A stretch of DNA of 64,000 nt from Kaistia defluvii (GCF_026343955.1 NZ_JAPKNI010000002.1:620001-684000); one strand, 5' to 3'; shown: positions 53,615 through 62,536, counted from the stretch's first letter. Program-made: numbers and translations. The notes: generated by a model from the letters alone, not told the origin.

Positions 53615-56532
53615 CAGGAAGCCTCCTCGCTGGGGCCGGCAGGCGTGCTGGGCGCGCGGAGGCGGCGGATCGACTGGTGGGCCAGCGCGATCAGCATCAG
53701 CGTGGTCGCGCCCAGCACAAGCGAGAACACGCCGAAATCGAACAGCAGCGCGGTCGCCGCCGGAACGGCGCCGATCCAGGGCAGGTCGACATATTGCGAG
53801 TGGGTCGTCAGGAACGGGTAGCCGAAGATCCAGGATCCCGAGCCGACGGCCACGGCGAGCAGCAGGCCGATGCCGATCCAGCGGACCGGCAGCACGCGGA
53901 GCCTGTCTTCGACCCACACGGTTCCCGCCGCCATGTATTGCAGAATGAACGCTGCCGCCAGTGCGATGCCGGCCGCGAAGCCGCCGCCCGGCAGGTCGTG
54001 TCCGCGCATGAACAGATAGGCGGCGAAGACGATGATCACCGGGAACAGCCACTGCATGATGACGGCGGGCACCAGCAGGTAGTCGCTCACCGTATCGCCG
54101 AGCTTGCGGTCCGGCCGCGCATCGTCATCGGCGTTCTGGATCCGCTGCTGCTCGGGCGATTCGACACTGTCGGCGGCCGGGCGGAAGCGGCGCAGCAGCG
54201 CGTAGACCGTCAGCGCCACGACGCCGAGCACCGTCATTTCACCCATGGTGTCGAAACCGCGGAAGTCGACCAGGATGACGTTGACCACATTGCGGCCGCC
54301 GCCCTCCGAATAGGCCTTTTCGAGGAAGTAGTCGGAAATCGTGTCCGGCACCGATCGCGTCATGATCGCATAGGAGATCAGCATCATGCCGGTGCCGGCG
54401 ACGGTGGCGACGATCAGGTCGCGATAGCGTCGCAGCTTGGCGCCGATGCCGGTGTCGCCGGCCGCGATTTCGGGCGAGCGCTTCGGCAGCCAGCGCAGGC
54501 CGAGCAGGATGAGCACGGTGGTGACGATCTCGACCAGGAGCTGCGTGACCGCGAGATCGGGCGCGGAGAACCAGAGGAACGTGATGCAGGTGACAAGTCC
54601 AGCGCCGCCCATCAGCGTCAGCGCGACGAGGCGGTGGAACTTGGCCTGCCAGGCCGCGCCGATGGCACAGACAATACCGATCGCCCAGATGCCGACAAAG
54701 GCGGGATCGGCGCCCGCGAGCGTCAGCTTGTCGCGATCGAAGCCGAGAATGGTCAGCGGCCAGAGGGCGGCGATGATGGCGACCAGGACCAGGAGCCGAA
54801 GCTGCGGCTGCAGGCGGCGGGTGCCGAGGCGGGCTTCCAGGAAACGCGCCCAACGCCACGACATGGTGACCATGGCGCGCTCGAAGATGCGCTGGCCCTT
54901 CAGGCGGCGGAAGTAGGGCGGGCCTTCCTCGCTGGTCGCAAGATAGCGCTTCAGGCAGGCAAACATGATGATGCCCAGGACCAGCGCGCCCATGCTCATC
55001 ATCAGCGGCAGGTTGAAGCCATGCCAGACGGAAAGGCTGTAGTTCGGCGTCCGATCGCCCAGCACGGAGGTGACGGCCGTGTGCAGGTAGGGGCCGATCG
55101 TGATGCCGGGCACGATGCCGACGACCAGGCAGGTGATGACCAGGAGCAGGATCGGGAAGCGCATCCAGAATGCCGGCTCGTGCGGCTGGCTGGGCAGGTC
55201 GGTCGGCGGCGGCCCGAAAAACACGCCGTGGATGAAGCGGACCGAATAGGCCACGGCAAAGGCGCTGCCGACGAAGGCCGCATAGGGAGCGACCGTGTCG
55301 AGGATCGAATTGACATGCGTCTCGATCGTCTCGGCGAAGAACATTTCCTTGGACAGGAAGCCGTTGAGCAGCGGCACGCCCGCCATCGCGGCGCTCGCCA
55401 CCATGGCCAGCGTCGCGGTGAACGGCATGAACCGGAACAGGCCGCTCAGCCGCCGCATGTCGCGGGTTCCCGTCTCGTGATCGATGATGCCGGCCGCCAT
55501 GAACAGCGATGCCTTGAAGGTCGCGTGGTTCATCATGTGGAAAATCGCGGCGACGGCGCCGAGCGGGCTGCCGAGGCTGAGCAGCATGGTGATCAGGCCG
55601 AGATGGCTGATGGTCGAATAGGCGAGCAGGCCTTTGATGTCCTGCTCGAAGATCGCGAAATAGGAGCCGAGCAGGAAGGACATCATGCCGGCGAGGCCGA
55701 TGATCCAGAACCACTCATTGGTCCCCGCCAGCACCGGCCAGAACCGCGCCAGCAGGAAGACGCCCGCCTTGACCATGGTCGCGGAATGCAGGAAGGCCGA
55801 AACCGGGGTGGGCGCCGCCATCGCGTTGGGCAGCCAGAAATGGAACGGGAACTGGGCGCTCTTGGTCAGCGCGCCGAGCGCGATGAAGCAGAGAGTCGGC
55901 ACATAGAGCGGATTCGAGCGGATCAGGTTGCCCGAGGCGAGCACGACGTCCAGCTGGTAGCTGCCGACGATATGGCCGAGCAGCAGCACGCCGGTCAGCA
56001 GCCCCAGGCCGCCAATGCCGGTGATCGTCAGCGCCATGCGCGCGCCATCGCGCGCGCTGGCATTGTGGTGCCAGTAGCCGATCAGCAGGAAGGAGAAGAT
56101 GCTCGTCATTTCCCAGAACACGACGAGCAGGATCAGATTGCCGGACAGAACGATGCCGAGCATCGAGCCCATGAAGGCGAGGAAGAACGAGAAGAAGCGC
56201 GGGACGGGGTCTTCGCGCGACATGTAGTAGCGCGCATAGAGCACCACGAGCAGCCCGATGGCGGCGACCAGCAGCGCGAACATCCAGGCGAAGCCGTCCA
56301 TCCGCAGCGAGAAATTGAGGCCGAGCGCCGGGATCCAGTCGATCTGGTTGCGCACGACGCCCGATGACGCGACCGGGGCGTAGAGCATCAGCGCGAGGGC
56401 GAGACAGATCGTCGTGACGCCGCCAGCCAGGGCCGCGGCGGCGGTGCGGGCATTGGTGGGGAGTGCCGCGGCGAGAATGCTTCCGGCAAATGGAAGGCCG
56501 ACCATCAGAATTAGCGATGCGTCGTCCGTCAT
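53614..56532 (-). CDS. phaAB: Mrp/Pha cation:proton antiporter, fused subunits A and B
   Basis: Large NuoL-like membrane protein of 972 aa. The A part has FWEMTSIFSFLLIGYWHHNA (about residues 138-157), LTKSAQFPFHFWLPNAMAAP (about 222-241, Lys and His), and LLAYSTISHLGLITMLL. The C-terminal 200 residues are the MnhB domain with RGHDLPGGGFAAGIALAAAF (about 860-880). A-B fusion marks group 2 (Pha-type) Mrp systems, which need PhaC-G. No clear ribosome-binding site picks the start; MTDDASL at 56532 fits homologous N-termini, and an ATG at 56565 is possible. Confidence 0.93.
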   Translation of the reverse strand: MTDDASLILMVGLPFAGSILAAALPTNARTAAAALAGGVTTICLALALMLYAPVASSGVVRNQIDWIPALGLNFSLRMDGFAWMFALLVAAIGLLVVLYARYYMSREDPVPRFFSFFLAFMGSMLGIVLSGNLILLVVFWEMTSIFSFLLIGYWHHNASARDGARMALTITGIGGLGLLTGVLLLGHIVGSYQLDVVLASGNLIRSNPLYVPTLCFIALGALTKSAQFPFHFWLPNAMAAPTPVSAFLHSATMVKAGVFLLARFWPVLAGTNEWFWIIGLAGMMSFLLGSYFAIFEQDIKGLLAYSTISHLGLITMLLSLGSPLGAVAAIFHMMNHATFKASLFMAAGIIDHETGTRDMRRLSGLFRFMPFTATLAMVASAAMAGVPLLNGFLSKEMFFAETIETHVNSILDTVAPYAAFVGSAFAVAYSVRFIHGVFFGPPPTDLPSQPHEPAFWMRFPILLLVITCLVVGIVPGITIGPYLHTAVTSVLGDRTPNYSLSVWHGFNLPLMMSMGALVLGIIMFACLKRYLATSEEGPPYFRRLKGQRIFERAMVTMSWRWARFLEARLGTRRLQPQLRLLVLVAIIAALWPLTILGFDRDKLTLAGADPAFVGIWAIGIVCAIGAAWQAKFHRLVALTLMGGAGLVTCITFLWFSAPDLAVTQLLVEIVTTVLILLGLRWLPKRSPEIAAGDTGIGAKLRRYRDLIVATVAGTGMMLISYAIMTRSVPDTISDYFLEKAYSEGGGRNVVNVILVDFRGFDTMGEMTVLGVVALTVYALLRRFRPAADSVESPEQQRIQNADDDARPDRKLGDTVSDYLLVPAVIMQWLFPVIIVFAAYLFMRGHDLPGGGFAAGIALAAAFILQYMAAGTVWVEDRLRVLPVRWIGIGLLLAVAVGSGSWIFGYPFLTTHSQYVDLPWIGAVPAATALLFDFGVFSLVLGATTLMLIALAHQSIRRLRAPSTPAGPSEEAS

Positions 56533-56622
56533 AGATGCCGTGGCCCGTTCGATCACAGGCCCCATTGCCTGATCTCACCCATTATGGTTGACTTGAGGGA
56601 CGTTAGGCAAGGCTTTGAAACG

Positions 56623-56886
56623 ATGAATCTGCTTCCGGAGCAATGTCGTGCGGCGCGGGGACTGCTTAACTGGACACAGGAGCATCTCGCCAACGTCGCG
56701 GGCGTCTCGCGCAGTACGATCAAGGACTTCGAGTGCAATCGCCATGCGATTCACCGGGCTACCGAGGCTCTCCTGGTTCGGGCGTTCGAGGAAGGGGGCG
56801 TCCGGCTGATTCCAGCCCAGGGCGAGGGACCGGGTGTCCGCCTGGCCTGCGTCCATGGCGATGCCCAGTCGGAGACGATCAACTGA
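56623..56886 (+). CDS. XRE-family small transcriptional regulator
   Basis: Regulator of 87 aa. The helix-turn-helix lies in ARGLLNWTQEHLANVAGVS followed by RSTIKDFECNRHAIHRA (about residues 8-45). The rest, LVRAFEEGGVRLIPAQGEGPG, is the usual tail of this small-regulator group. MNLLPEQCR at 56623 follows AAGG by about 10 bases; the in-frame ATG at 56584 is less likely. It is divergent from the antiporter operon with a gap under 100 bp and may control it, which is inference. Confidence 0.82.
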   Translation: MNLLPEQCRAARGLLNWTQEHLANVAGVSRSTIKDFECNRHAIHRATEALLVRAFEEGGVRLIPAQGEGPGVRLACVHGDAQSETIN

Positions 56887-56929
56887 CGCGAGAGCACCGC
56901 TGCGGCCCGGCTGTTTCAAGCCGCCCATG

Positions 56930-56963
56930 AAAAAGGGCTGCCGCGCGGTTGCGGGCAGCCCTT
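56930..56963. terminator. Rho-independent terminator between convergent genes
   Basis: AAGGGCTGCC at 56933-56942 pairs with GGCAGCCCTT at 56954-56963 around a loop of about 11 bases. AAAAA at 56930-56934 gives the U tract for the minus strand (amino-acid binding-protein gene). It can also stop the XRE transcript. Confidence 0.8.
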
Positions 56964-56988
56964 CTTCGTCACACCGGGGGTGTTGACC

Positions 56989-57783
56989 TTACTTGGCTTC
57001 GGTCAGGTACGGGGCCAGGTCGAGCTTGGCGCCCATGTACTTCTCGAAGATCGTCGAGAGCGAGCCGTCATCGGCGCCCTTCTTGACCCAGCCCTGCAGC
57101 CAGGCCTTGAGCTCCGGCTCGTTCTGGCGCAGGCCGATGCCCAGCGGCTGCTGGACGACTTCGGCCTTGGGCTCGAGTTCCTTGGCCGGGTAGCGTTCGG
57201 CCAGCGTCAGATACATGCCGTAGGGCGCGCACATGGCGTCGACCTGGCCGGACATCAGCGCGGTGATGGTGGTCGCGTCATCGTCGAAGCGGACGAGCTT
57301 GGTGTCGGCCGGAGCCTTCTTGGTCAGCTCGGTGTCCTGCAGATTGCCGCGCACGACGCCGACGCGCTTGCCGGAGAGGTCCTCGAGCGACTTGATCTCG
57401 ACGCCCTTGGGTCCGAACACGATCAGGCGGTTGACCGAGTAGGGAACGAAGTCGACGACCTTGGCGCGTTCGGGGGTGATCGCGAAGGACGAGACGACGA
57501 TGTCGGTCTTGCCGGTGAGCAGGAAGGGCACGCGGTTCGGGCCGGTCACTTCGACCAGCTTCATCTTGACGCCGAGATCCTGCGCCAGCTTGTTGGCGAC
57601 TTCGACGTCGGCACCCGCGGGCTTCAGATCGGCATCGGTCATTCCCCATGGCGGCGCGCCGAGGTCGATGGCGATCGCGATCTCGCCCTTGGCCTTGATG
57701 TCGGCCAGAAGATCGGCCTTGGCGACACCGGCGACGCCGATGGCCAGGGTCGCGGCGAGCGCGACGCGCGTCAGAAACTTCAT
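56989..57783 (-). CDS. Polar amino acid ABC transporter substrate-binding protein (family 3)
   Basis: Periplasmic binding protein of 264 aa. The signal peptide is residues 1-23 (VALAATLAIGVAGVAKA). The mature chain includes KGEIAIAIDLGAPPWGMTDA, TGPNRVPFLLTGKTDIVVSS and GKRVGVVRGNLQDTE, all family 3 segments. It is the last gene of permease-permease-ATPase-binding protein, 22 bp after the ATPase. A paralogue with the same GANRVPFLL segment lies at 62545. Confidence 0.94.
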   Translation of the reverse strand: MKFLTRVALAATLAIGVAGVAKADLLADIKAKGEIAIAIDLGAPPWGMTDADLKPAGADVEVANKLAQDLGVKMKLVEVTGPNRVPFLLTGKTDIVVSSFAITPERAKVVDFVPYSVNRLIVFGPKGVEIKSLEDLSGKRVGVVRGNLQDTELTKKAPADTKLVRFDDDATTITALMSGQVDAMCAPYGMYLTLAERYPAKELEPKAEVVQQPLGIGLRQNEPELKAWLQGWVKKGADDGSLSTIFEKYMGAKLDLAPYLTEAK

Positions 57784-57805
57784 GTCATTACCTCCAGTTG
57801 AAACG

Positions 57806-58594
57806 TCAAAGGCCGCTGCTGAGAAACTGGCGCAGTTCCGGTGTCTTCGGATCTGCGAAAATCTCGGCCGGCGGACCTGCCTCCCAGACCTTGCCCTGAT
57901 GCATGAACACGACGACGTCGGCGAGCCGGCGGGCGAACGCCATTTCATGCGTCACCAGAACCATCGTCATGCCCTCGCGGGCGAGGTCTTCCATCACCTT
58001 CAGCACTTCGCCGGTCAGTTCCGGGTCGAGCGCCGAGGTCACTTCGTCGAACAGCAGCACTTTTGGTGAAAGCGCGAGCGAGCGGGCGATGGCGACGCGC
58101 TGCGCCTGGCCGCCCGAAAGCTGTTCGGGATAGGCTTCGGCCTTGTCGGCGAGGCCGACCATGGCGAGCACCTTCTGGGCGATCGCCTCGGCCTCGGCGC
58201 GGCTCTTCTTCTGCACCACCGTCAGCGCCAGCGTGATGTTGCGCAGCACGGTCAGGTGCGGGAACAGGTTGTAGCTCTGGAACACCATGCCGACATCGGT
58301 GCGCAGGCGCTTGACCGACGGGCGGTCGCCCATCGACACCTTGTTGCCGCAGACCTCGATGGTTCCGCCATTGATCTCCTCGAGCGCGTTCATGCAGCGC
58401 AGGAGCGTGCTCTTGCCGGAGCCGGAGCGTCCGACGATGGCGACCATGGTGCCGCGCTCGATGGTCAGCGACACACCGTGCAGCACCTGGAGGGGGCCGA
58501 AACTCTTCGAAACATTGTCGACGACGATGATGGGTTCGGCGCCCGGCACGGCTTCGTTCCGAGGTCTCGTGCCGGTGGCTTCATTTACCGACAT
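57806..58594 (-). CDS. Polar amino acid ABC transporter ATP-binding protein
   Basis: ATPase of 262 aa (GlnQ/HisP type). Walker A GRSGSGKST (about residues 55-63), Q-loop VFQSYNLFPHLTV, signature LSGGQAQRVAIARSL, Walker B VLLFDEVTSALDPE, H-loop VTHEMAFA. It overlaps the second permease by 14 bases. The first 25 residues are a polar extension before the domain. The C-terminal sequence is very like that of the partial ATPase at 63392. Confidence 0.94.
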   Translation of the reverse strand: MSVNEATGTRPRNEAVPGAEPIIVVDNVSKSFGPLQVLHGVSLTIERGTMVAIVGRSGSGKSTLLRCMNALEEINGGTIEVCGNKVSMGDRPSVKRLRTDVGMVFQSYNLFPHLTVLRNITLALTVVQKKSRAEAEAIAQKVLAMVGLADKAEAYPEQLSGGQAQRVAIARSLALSPKVLLFDEVTSALDPELTGEVLKVMEDLAREGMTMVLVTHEMAFARRLADVVVFMHQGKVWEAGPPAEIFADPKTPELRQFLSSGL

Positions 58595-59228
58595 TGAGCT
58601 TCCTTTCGAAATGTCTGCTGGCGAGAGAGAGGGGGTAGCACATGGCGAAATAGATCATCGCCACGAAGACGAAGGTGATGAACGGCTCGAAGGTCGAGTT
58701 GTTGACGATCTGCCCCGCTCTCGCGAGCTCGACGAAGCCGATGATCGAGGTGATCGAAGTGTTCTTGATGATCTGGACCATGAAGCCCACGGTCGGCGGG
58801 ATCGCGATACGGGCCGCCTGCGGCAGGATGACGTAGCGATACTGCTGCAGCCGGTTCAGGCCGATGCAGTTGGAGGCTTCCCACTGCGTCTTCGGCACCG
58901 AGAGGATGCAGCCGCGCCAGATCTCGCCGAGGAAGGCCGAGGTGTAGAGCGTGAGCGACAGGCCGGCGGCGACGATCGGCGGGATGTCGAGGCCGAGGAT
59001 CGACAGGCCGAAATAGGCCAGGAACAGCACCACCAGCAGCGGCGTGCCTTGGATGATCTGGATGTAGGCGGACGACACCCAGCGCAGCCAGCGGATCTGC
59101 GAGACGCGGCCGAGCGCCAGGGCGAGGCCGACAATGCCGCCGCCGATGAAGGCCAGCACGGACAGCAGCAGCGTCCAGCGTGCCGCCTCGATGAGGTAGA
59201 TCAGATGGGTGGAGGAGAACGTGATCAT
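58581..59228 (-). CDS. Polar amino acid ABC transporter permease (second)
   Basis: HisM/GlnP-family inner-membrane permease of 215 aa with about five helices. YTSAFLGEIWRGCILSVPKT (about residues 92-111) followed by QWEASNCIGL is the conserved EAA-like region. QAARIAIPPTVGFMVQIIKN (about 140) is also typical. Its start is 14 bp after the first permease. Confidence 0.92.
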   Translation of the reverse strand: MITFSSTHLIYLIEAARWTLLLSVLAFIGGGIVGLALALGRVSQIRWLRWVSSAYIQIIQGTPLLVVLFLAYFGLSILGLDIPPIVAAGLSLTLYTSAFLGEIWRGCILSVPKTQWEASNCIGLNRLQQYRYVILPQAARIAIPPTVGFMVQIIKNTSITSIIGFVELARAGQIVNNSTFEPFITFVFVAMIYFAMCYPLSLASRHFERKLNVGK

Positions 59229-59242
59229 GGCTTCACCTCACC

Positions 59243-59923
59243 TCACGTGCGCAGCTTGCGGCGGCGGACAAAGGCGACTTCGCCGATGGCCCACAGGACG
59301 ACGCGGAAGAGGACGGAGAGGGCGAGATAGACGGCCGCGACGATCAGGTAGACCTCGAACGAGCGGAACGTTTCGGACTGGATCAGGTTTGCCTCGGCGG
59401 TCAGTTCCTGCGCCGAGATCTGCGAGGTGATCGAGGAGGACAGCATCAGCAGCACGAACTGGCTCGACAGCGCCGGATAGACGCGCTCGACGGCCGGGAT
59501 CAGCACGATGTGCCAGTAGATCTGCAGCTTGTTGAGGCCGAGGCATTCGGCGGCCTCGATCTGCCCCTTGGCGATCGACTCGATGCCGGCGCGGATGATC
59601 TCGCTGCCATAGGCGCCGGTGTTGATCACCAGCGCGATGACGGCGGCCGTCTCGGCCGAGAGCCGCAGGCCGAGGCTGGGCAGACCGAAATAGACGATGA
59701 AGATCTGCACCAGAAGCGGCGTGTTGCGGATCACCTCGACATAGGCGCCGACCAGGCCGGAGGCGAGCTTGCTCTTGCCGGAACGGATGATCGCGCAGAC
59801 CAGCGCGACGACGAAGCCGAGGGCGATCGACGTTCCCGCGAGCAGGATGGTCTGCCAGGCGCCGCGCATGAAGGCAGGCCAGGTCGTCAAGAGAAAAGAG
59901 AAGTCAAACGAGTATGAGATCAT
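59243..59923 (-). CDS. Polar amino acid ABC transporter permease (first)
   Basis: HisQ/GlnP-family permease of 226 aa and first gene of the operon. GAYGSEIIRAGIESIAKGQI (about residues 105-124) and EAAECLGLNKLQIYWHIVLI form the ATPase-contact region. VYFGLPSLGLRLSAETAAV precedes it. The 630-bp upstream region carries the operon promoter and runs up to a divergent GntR gene. Confidence 0.92.
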   Translation of the reverse strand: MISYSFDFSFLLTTWPAFMRGAWQTILLAGTSIALGFVVALVCAIIRSGKSKLASGLVGAYVEVIRNTPLLVQIFIVYFGLPSLGLRLSAETAAVIALVINTGAYGSEIIRAGIESIAKGQIEAAECLGLNKLQIYWHIVLIPAVERVYPALSSQFVLLMLSSSITSQISAQELTAEANLIQSETFRSFEVYLIVAAVYLALSVLFRVVLWAIGEVAFVRRRKLRT

Positions 59924-60553
59924 CCCGTCGCCTGCTGTTGGGGGGCTCGGTAGGGCTTGTGCGAAATCGCGGGTGGGGGCGTTTTTTCGCTACACGGCGC
60001 GGATCTTCGTGGCGGCGTGACCCGTCATGAGGTTGCAGCGGCCCGTTCCATCGACGGCGGCATATTCCCCGCGGACGGCGATCGCAACACCGCATGGCTG
60101 TGGCAATCCGACCTAGGCGGAATCGTAAGGCTCCCGTTCGATGCCCGGTGCGGGACCGGGCGGTTCGGCGTGAAGGCCATCGGGTTCGTGGTGTTCATTG
60201 CGTCGCCTTGGTCGAACCTCCTCCCGGAGGCATGCGTAGTGGAACTGCGCCGGTGAGGGCGGGAACCGCGCGGGCCTTGGCGAGCTGCCAGGACCCGGTG
60301 TCGCGATGGGCTCGCGCAGTCGGGTCACTTCCCGGCGCCGGACCGCTCCGATCCGTTTGCCAGTCAGGCTTGCCTTGCCTCTTTGTGCGTCCCGGCACTA
60401 GTATTCTAGTCTACGGTTCTTGACAATATGGCCCAACAATCGGCTTGTTTGGCCGGAATGGACGGCGGAAACGTTTGGTTTCATTCTAAGATTCATCGTA
60501 TCCACCGAAGGTGGGACGCAAAAAAGCCGAATAAAAAAACAGGGGGCGGAATC
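59924..60553. promoter_or_regulatory. 630-bp divergent region before the GntR regulator, with ACTAG dyad
   Basis: No gene is supported here; the open frames are short and motif-free. ACTAG-TATT-CTAGT at 60397-60410 is a perfect 5-4-5 dyad, 10 bp before TTGACA (60420-60425), a plausible -35 element for the GntR gene, although no clear -10 follows. A dyad of this kind suits an FCD-type GntR dimer. An AT-poor stretch at 59924-60390 shows nothing else. Confidence 0.45.
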
Positions 60554-61300
60554 ATGGAGTCGGGAAGTCACTCGCTCGGGGCGATTCTGGACGACGCCAA
60601 TCTCACGCGAGACCGGCGCGCCTCGCAGCAGGTGTATGACCTGCTGCGGCGGGCGATCCTGTCGCTGCAACTCGAGCCCAATCGTCCGATCTCCGAGCAG
60701 GACGTCGCCAACCGCCTGTCCGTCAGCCGCACGCCCGTGCGCGAGGCCTTCATCCGCCTGTCGGAAGAGGGGCTCCTGACCAGCTATCCGCAACTGGCGA
60801 CGGTGATCGCGCCGATCCGCATGGAGGCGCTGCTGGAGGCGCAGTTCCTGCGCGAGGCGATCGAATGCGCCACGGCGGAACGGGCCGCGCGCATCATCGA
60901 CGAGGACGGCATCCTCCGCCTGCGCGCCGTGCTCGCCCGCCATTCGGCGGCGCTCGAGGCCGAGCGGTGGCCCGAGTTCCACCTGCTCGACGAGGAGACG
61001 CACCGGCTGATCTGCGAGGTCGCCGGCCTGCGCGGTCTTGGCCGTCCCGTGGAGCAGGCGCGCGGCCATCTCGATCGCGTCCGCTACCTTACCCTGCCCG
61101 AACTCGACACGTCGCGCCGGGTCGTCGCCCAGCACACGACGGTGGTCGAGGCGATCTGCGAGCATCGTCCCGAAGATGCGCGCGAGGCGATGCGCGTGCA
61201 TGTCCGGGACCTGCTGCCCCGGCTGGAGGGCCTGCGCGAGCGCTATCCCGACTTCTTCGAGGAAAAACCGCAGTTCGCCCGCCGCGCGTCGACCCGGTAG
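60554..61300 (+). CDS. GntR-family transcriptional regulator (FCD domain)
   Basis: Regulator of 248 aa. The winged helix includes ISEQDVANRLSVSRTPVREA (about residues 44-63), and a C-terminal FCD domain carries EFHLLDEETHRLICEVAGL (about 140-158) and VVAQHTTVVEAICEHRPEDA with the metal-binding His residues. MESGSHSLG at 60554 follows AGGGGGCGGA. An upstream open frame from 60428 has no such site. It lies between two amino-acid importers and beside a shikimate-dehydrogenase-like gene, its probable targets. Confidence 0.92.
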   Translation: MESGSHSLGAILDDANLTRDRRASQQVYDLLRRAILSLQLEPNRPISEQDVANRLSVSRTPVREAFIRLSEEGLLTSYPQLATVIAPIRMEALLEAQFLREAIECATAERAARIIDEDGILRLRAVLARHSAALEAERWPEFHLLDEETHRLICEVAGLRGLGRPVEQARGHLDRVRYLTLPELDTSRRVVAQHTTVVEAICEHRPEDAREAMRVHVRDLLPRLEGLRERYPDFFEEKPQFARRASTR

Positions 61301-61302
61301 GG

Positions 61303-61425
61303 GCAAGCAAGCTCCTCACCCCATCCTGTCCCGCGAGCGGGCGAGGGCTTTCTCCACCGAGGCAGTGTCGACGGGCAGACGGGGTGCGATGGGCTCCCTC
61401 TGCCGTTGCGGGAGAGGGATGGGAT
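61303..61425 (+). repeat. Dispersed intergenic repeat, copy 2
   Basis: GCAAGC, then CTCACCCCATCCTGTCCCGC and GAGCGGGCGAGGGCTTT, matches the minus strand of 46757-46820. A second half with TGCCGTTGCGGGAGAGGGAT around 61400-61421 pairs loosely with the first, giving a long imperfect dyad between the GntR and dehydrogenase-like genes. Confidence 0.7.
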
Positions 61426-61440
61426 AGCGGTCTTCCAGAG

Positions 61441-62241
61441 CTACAGCCCGAAATAGTCGGCCATCAGCTCCAGTTGCTGGTCGAGCATCGGCTTGCCCAG
61501 GTGGATGCGGCAGCCGGCGGCCTCGGCGGCGACCAGCAGGGGCGTCATGGTTGGCTGCATGATCACCTCGGCGACGATCATCTCGGGCTCAAGGCGGGCG
61601 AAATCGAGCGGCGCCGCGTCTTCGGCGCGCATGCCGAGCGAGGTGCCGTTGACGACAAGGTCATGGCCGCTCGGGTCGCTGTCGCCGATAGCGACATTGG
61701 CATCCGGATGAAGGCCCAGGATGCGCTCCCGCAGCGCCTCGGCCTTGGCGCGGGTTCGGTTGGCGATCGTGAGCTTGGACACGCCGCCCTCGACCAGCGC
61801 AAAGGCGATGGCGTTGGCCGCGCCGCCGGCGCCGGCAAGATAGGCGCTGCGCCCGGCGATCGGGATGCCGGCGACCGTCAGGCCCGCGACGAAGCCGAGG
61901 CCGTCCAGCATGTCGCCGACCAGCCGGCCATCCGGCTCGCGGCGGATCACATTGACGGCGCCGATGGCGCGGGCGCTGGCGCTGACCTCGTCGCACAGCG
62001 CGGCCATCGCGCCCTTGTGCGGCACGGTGATGATGGCGCCGTCGAAGCTTCTCAGGTTCCGCAACGCGTCGGCGAAGTGCGGCAGCGTCTCTGGGGAGAT
62101 CTGGAACGGCACCATGACGGCGTCACGGCCGCGCCGGCGGGCGATGCGGTTGATGCCCGGCGGCGCTTTCACATGCGCGATCGGGTCGGCCAGGATGCCG
62201 AGCACGCGGGTCTTGCCGGTGATCTCGCGGGTCTCGGTCAT
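61441..62241 (-). CDS. Shikimate dehydrogenase-like protein with altered substrate motif
   Basis: AroE-fold NAD(P)-dependent dehydrogenase of 266 aa. Catalytic Lys is in IITVPHKGAMAAL (about residue 70) and the Asp in VGDMLDGLGFVAG (about 105). The nucleotide loop AYLAGAGGAANAIAFAL (about 130) and IANRTRAKAEAL follow, then LVVNGTSLGMR. The shikimate-carboxylate SxS motif, normally HSxSP, reads PIAHVKAPPGIN, so both Ser are lost. This argues for quinate, an aminoshikimate or an unrelated hydroxy acid instead of a housekeeping aroE. Start at 62241. Confidence 0.87.
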   Translation of the reverse strand: MTETREITGKTRVLGILADPIAHVKAPPGINRIARRRGRDAVMVPFQISPETLPHFADALRNLRSFDGAIITVPHKGAMAALCDEVSASARAIGAVNVIRREPDGRLVGDMLDGLGFVAGLTVAGIPIAGRSAYLAGAGGAANAIAFALVEGGVSKLTIANRTRAKAEALRERILGLHPDANVAIGDSDPSGHDLVVNGTSLGMRAEDAAPLDFARLEPEMIVAEVIMQPTMTPLLVAAEAAGCRIHLGKPMLDQQLELMADYFGL

Positions 62242-62314
62242 GTCGGTGCGCCTTTGTGGGACGTGGTCTGGAAAACAGAGCGCCGCGCCGATCTCTGCGA
62301 CTCCCAGAACTCGA

Positions 62315-62466
62315 CCATCATCCTGAGGTGCCCGGCAAAGCCGGGCCTCGAAGGAGGGTCCAGGGAACGCTTCTAGGGAGGCGGGATACGGCGTCGTCTG
62401 CAACGAACGAGCTCCGCTGGAACCTCCTTCGAGGCTTCGCTCGCGCGAAGCGCCTCAGGATGATGG
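62315..62466. repeat. Long inverted intergenic repeat (CATCATCCTGAGG family)
   Basis: CCATCATCCTGAGGTGC at 62315-62331 is reverse-complementary, with one mismatch, to GCGCCTCAGGATGATGG at 62450-62466. Inside these arms, GGGCCTCGAAGGAGG pairs with CCTCCTTCGAGGCTTC. The element fills most of the 303-bp gap 62242-62544, where no gene is seen. I recognise this arm sequence as common between genes in Rhizobiales genomes. Confidence 0.75.
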
Positions 62467-62511
62467 CGGAGGCGGTAGATCTGCCTGAAAGGCCTGGACA
62501 TTCCTTGCCTG

Positions 62512-62536
62512 AAAAGGCGGGCCCCGAGGGGCCCGC
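62512..62536 (-). terminator. Terminator after the second amino-acid binding protein
   Basis: GCGGGCCCC-GA-GGGGCCCGC at 62517-62536 is a very stable hairpin, flanked by AAAA at 62512-62515 which gives U4 on the minus strand. It lies 8 bp after the binding-protein stop. Confidence 0.72.

Noticed and set aside
53677-56367. 896-codon open frame on the plus strand opposite phaAB
   Set aside because: Its translation is Arg/Asp/Gln/His-rich without domains and mirrors the codons of the well-supported antiporter gene; it is a high-GC antisense shadow.
59924-60553. Small genes in the 630-bp gap
   Set aside because: Several frames of 60-110 codons exist but all are Arg/Ala/Pro-rich, lack ribosome-binding sites and show no recognisable domain.
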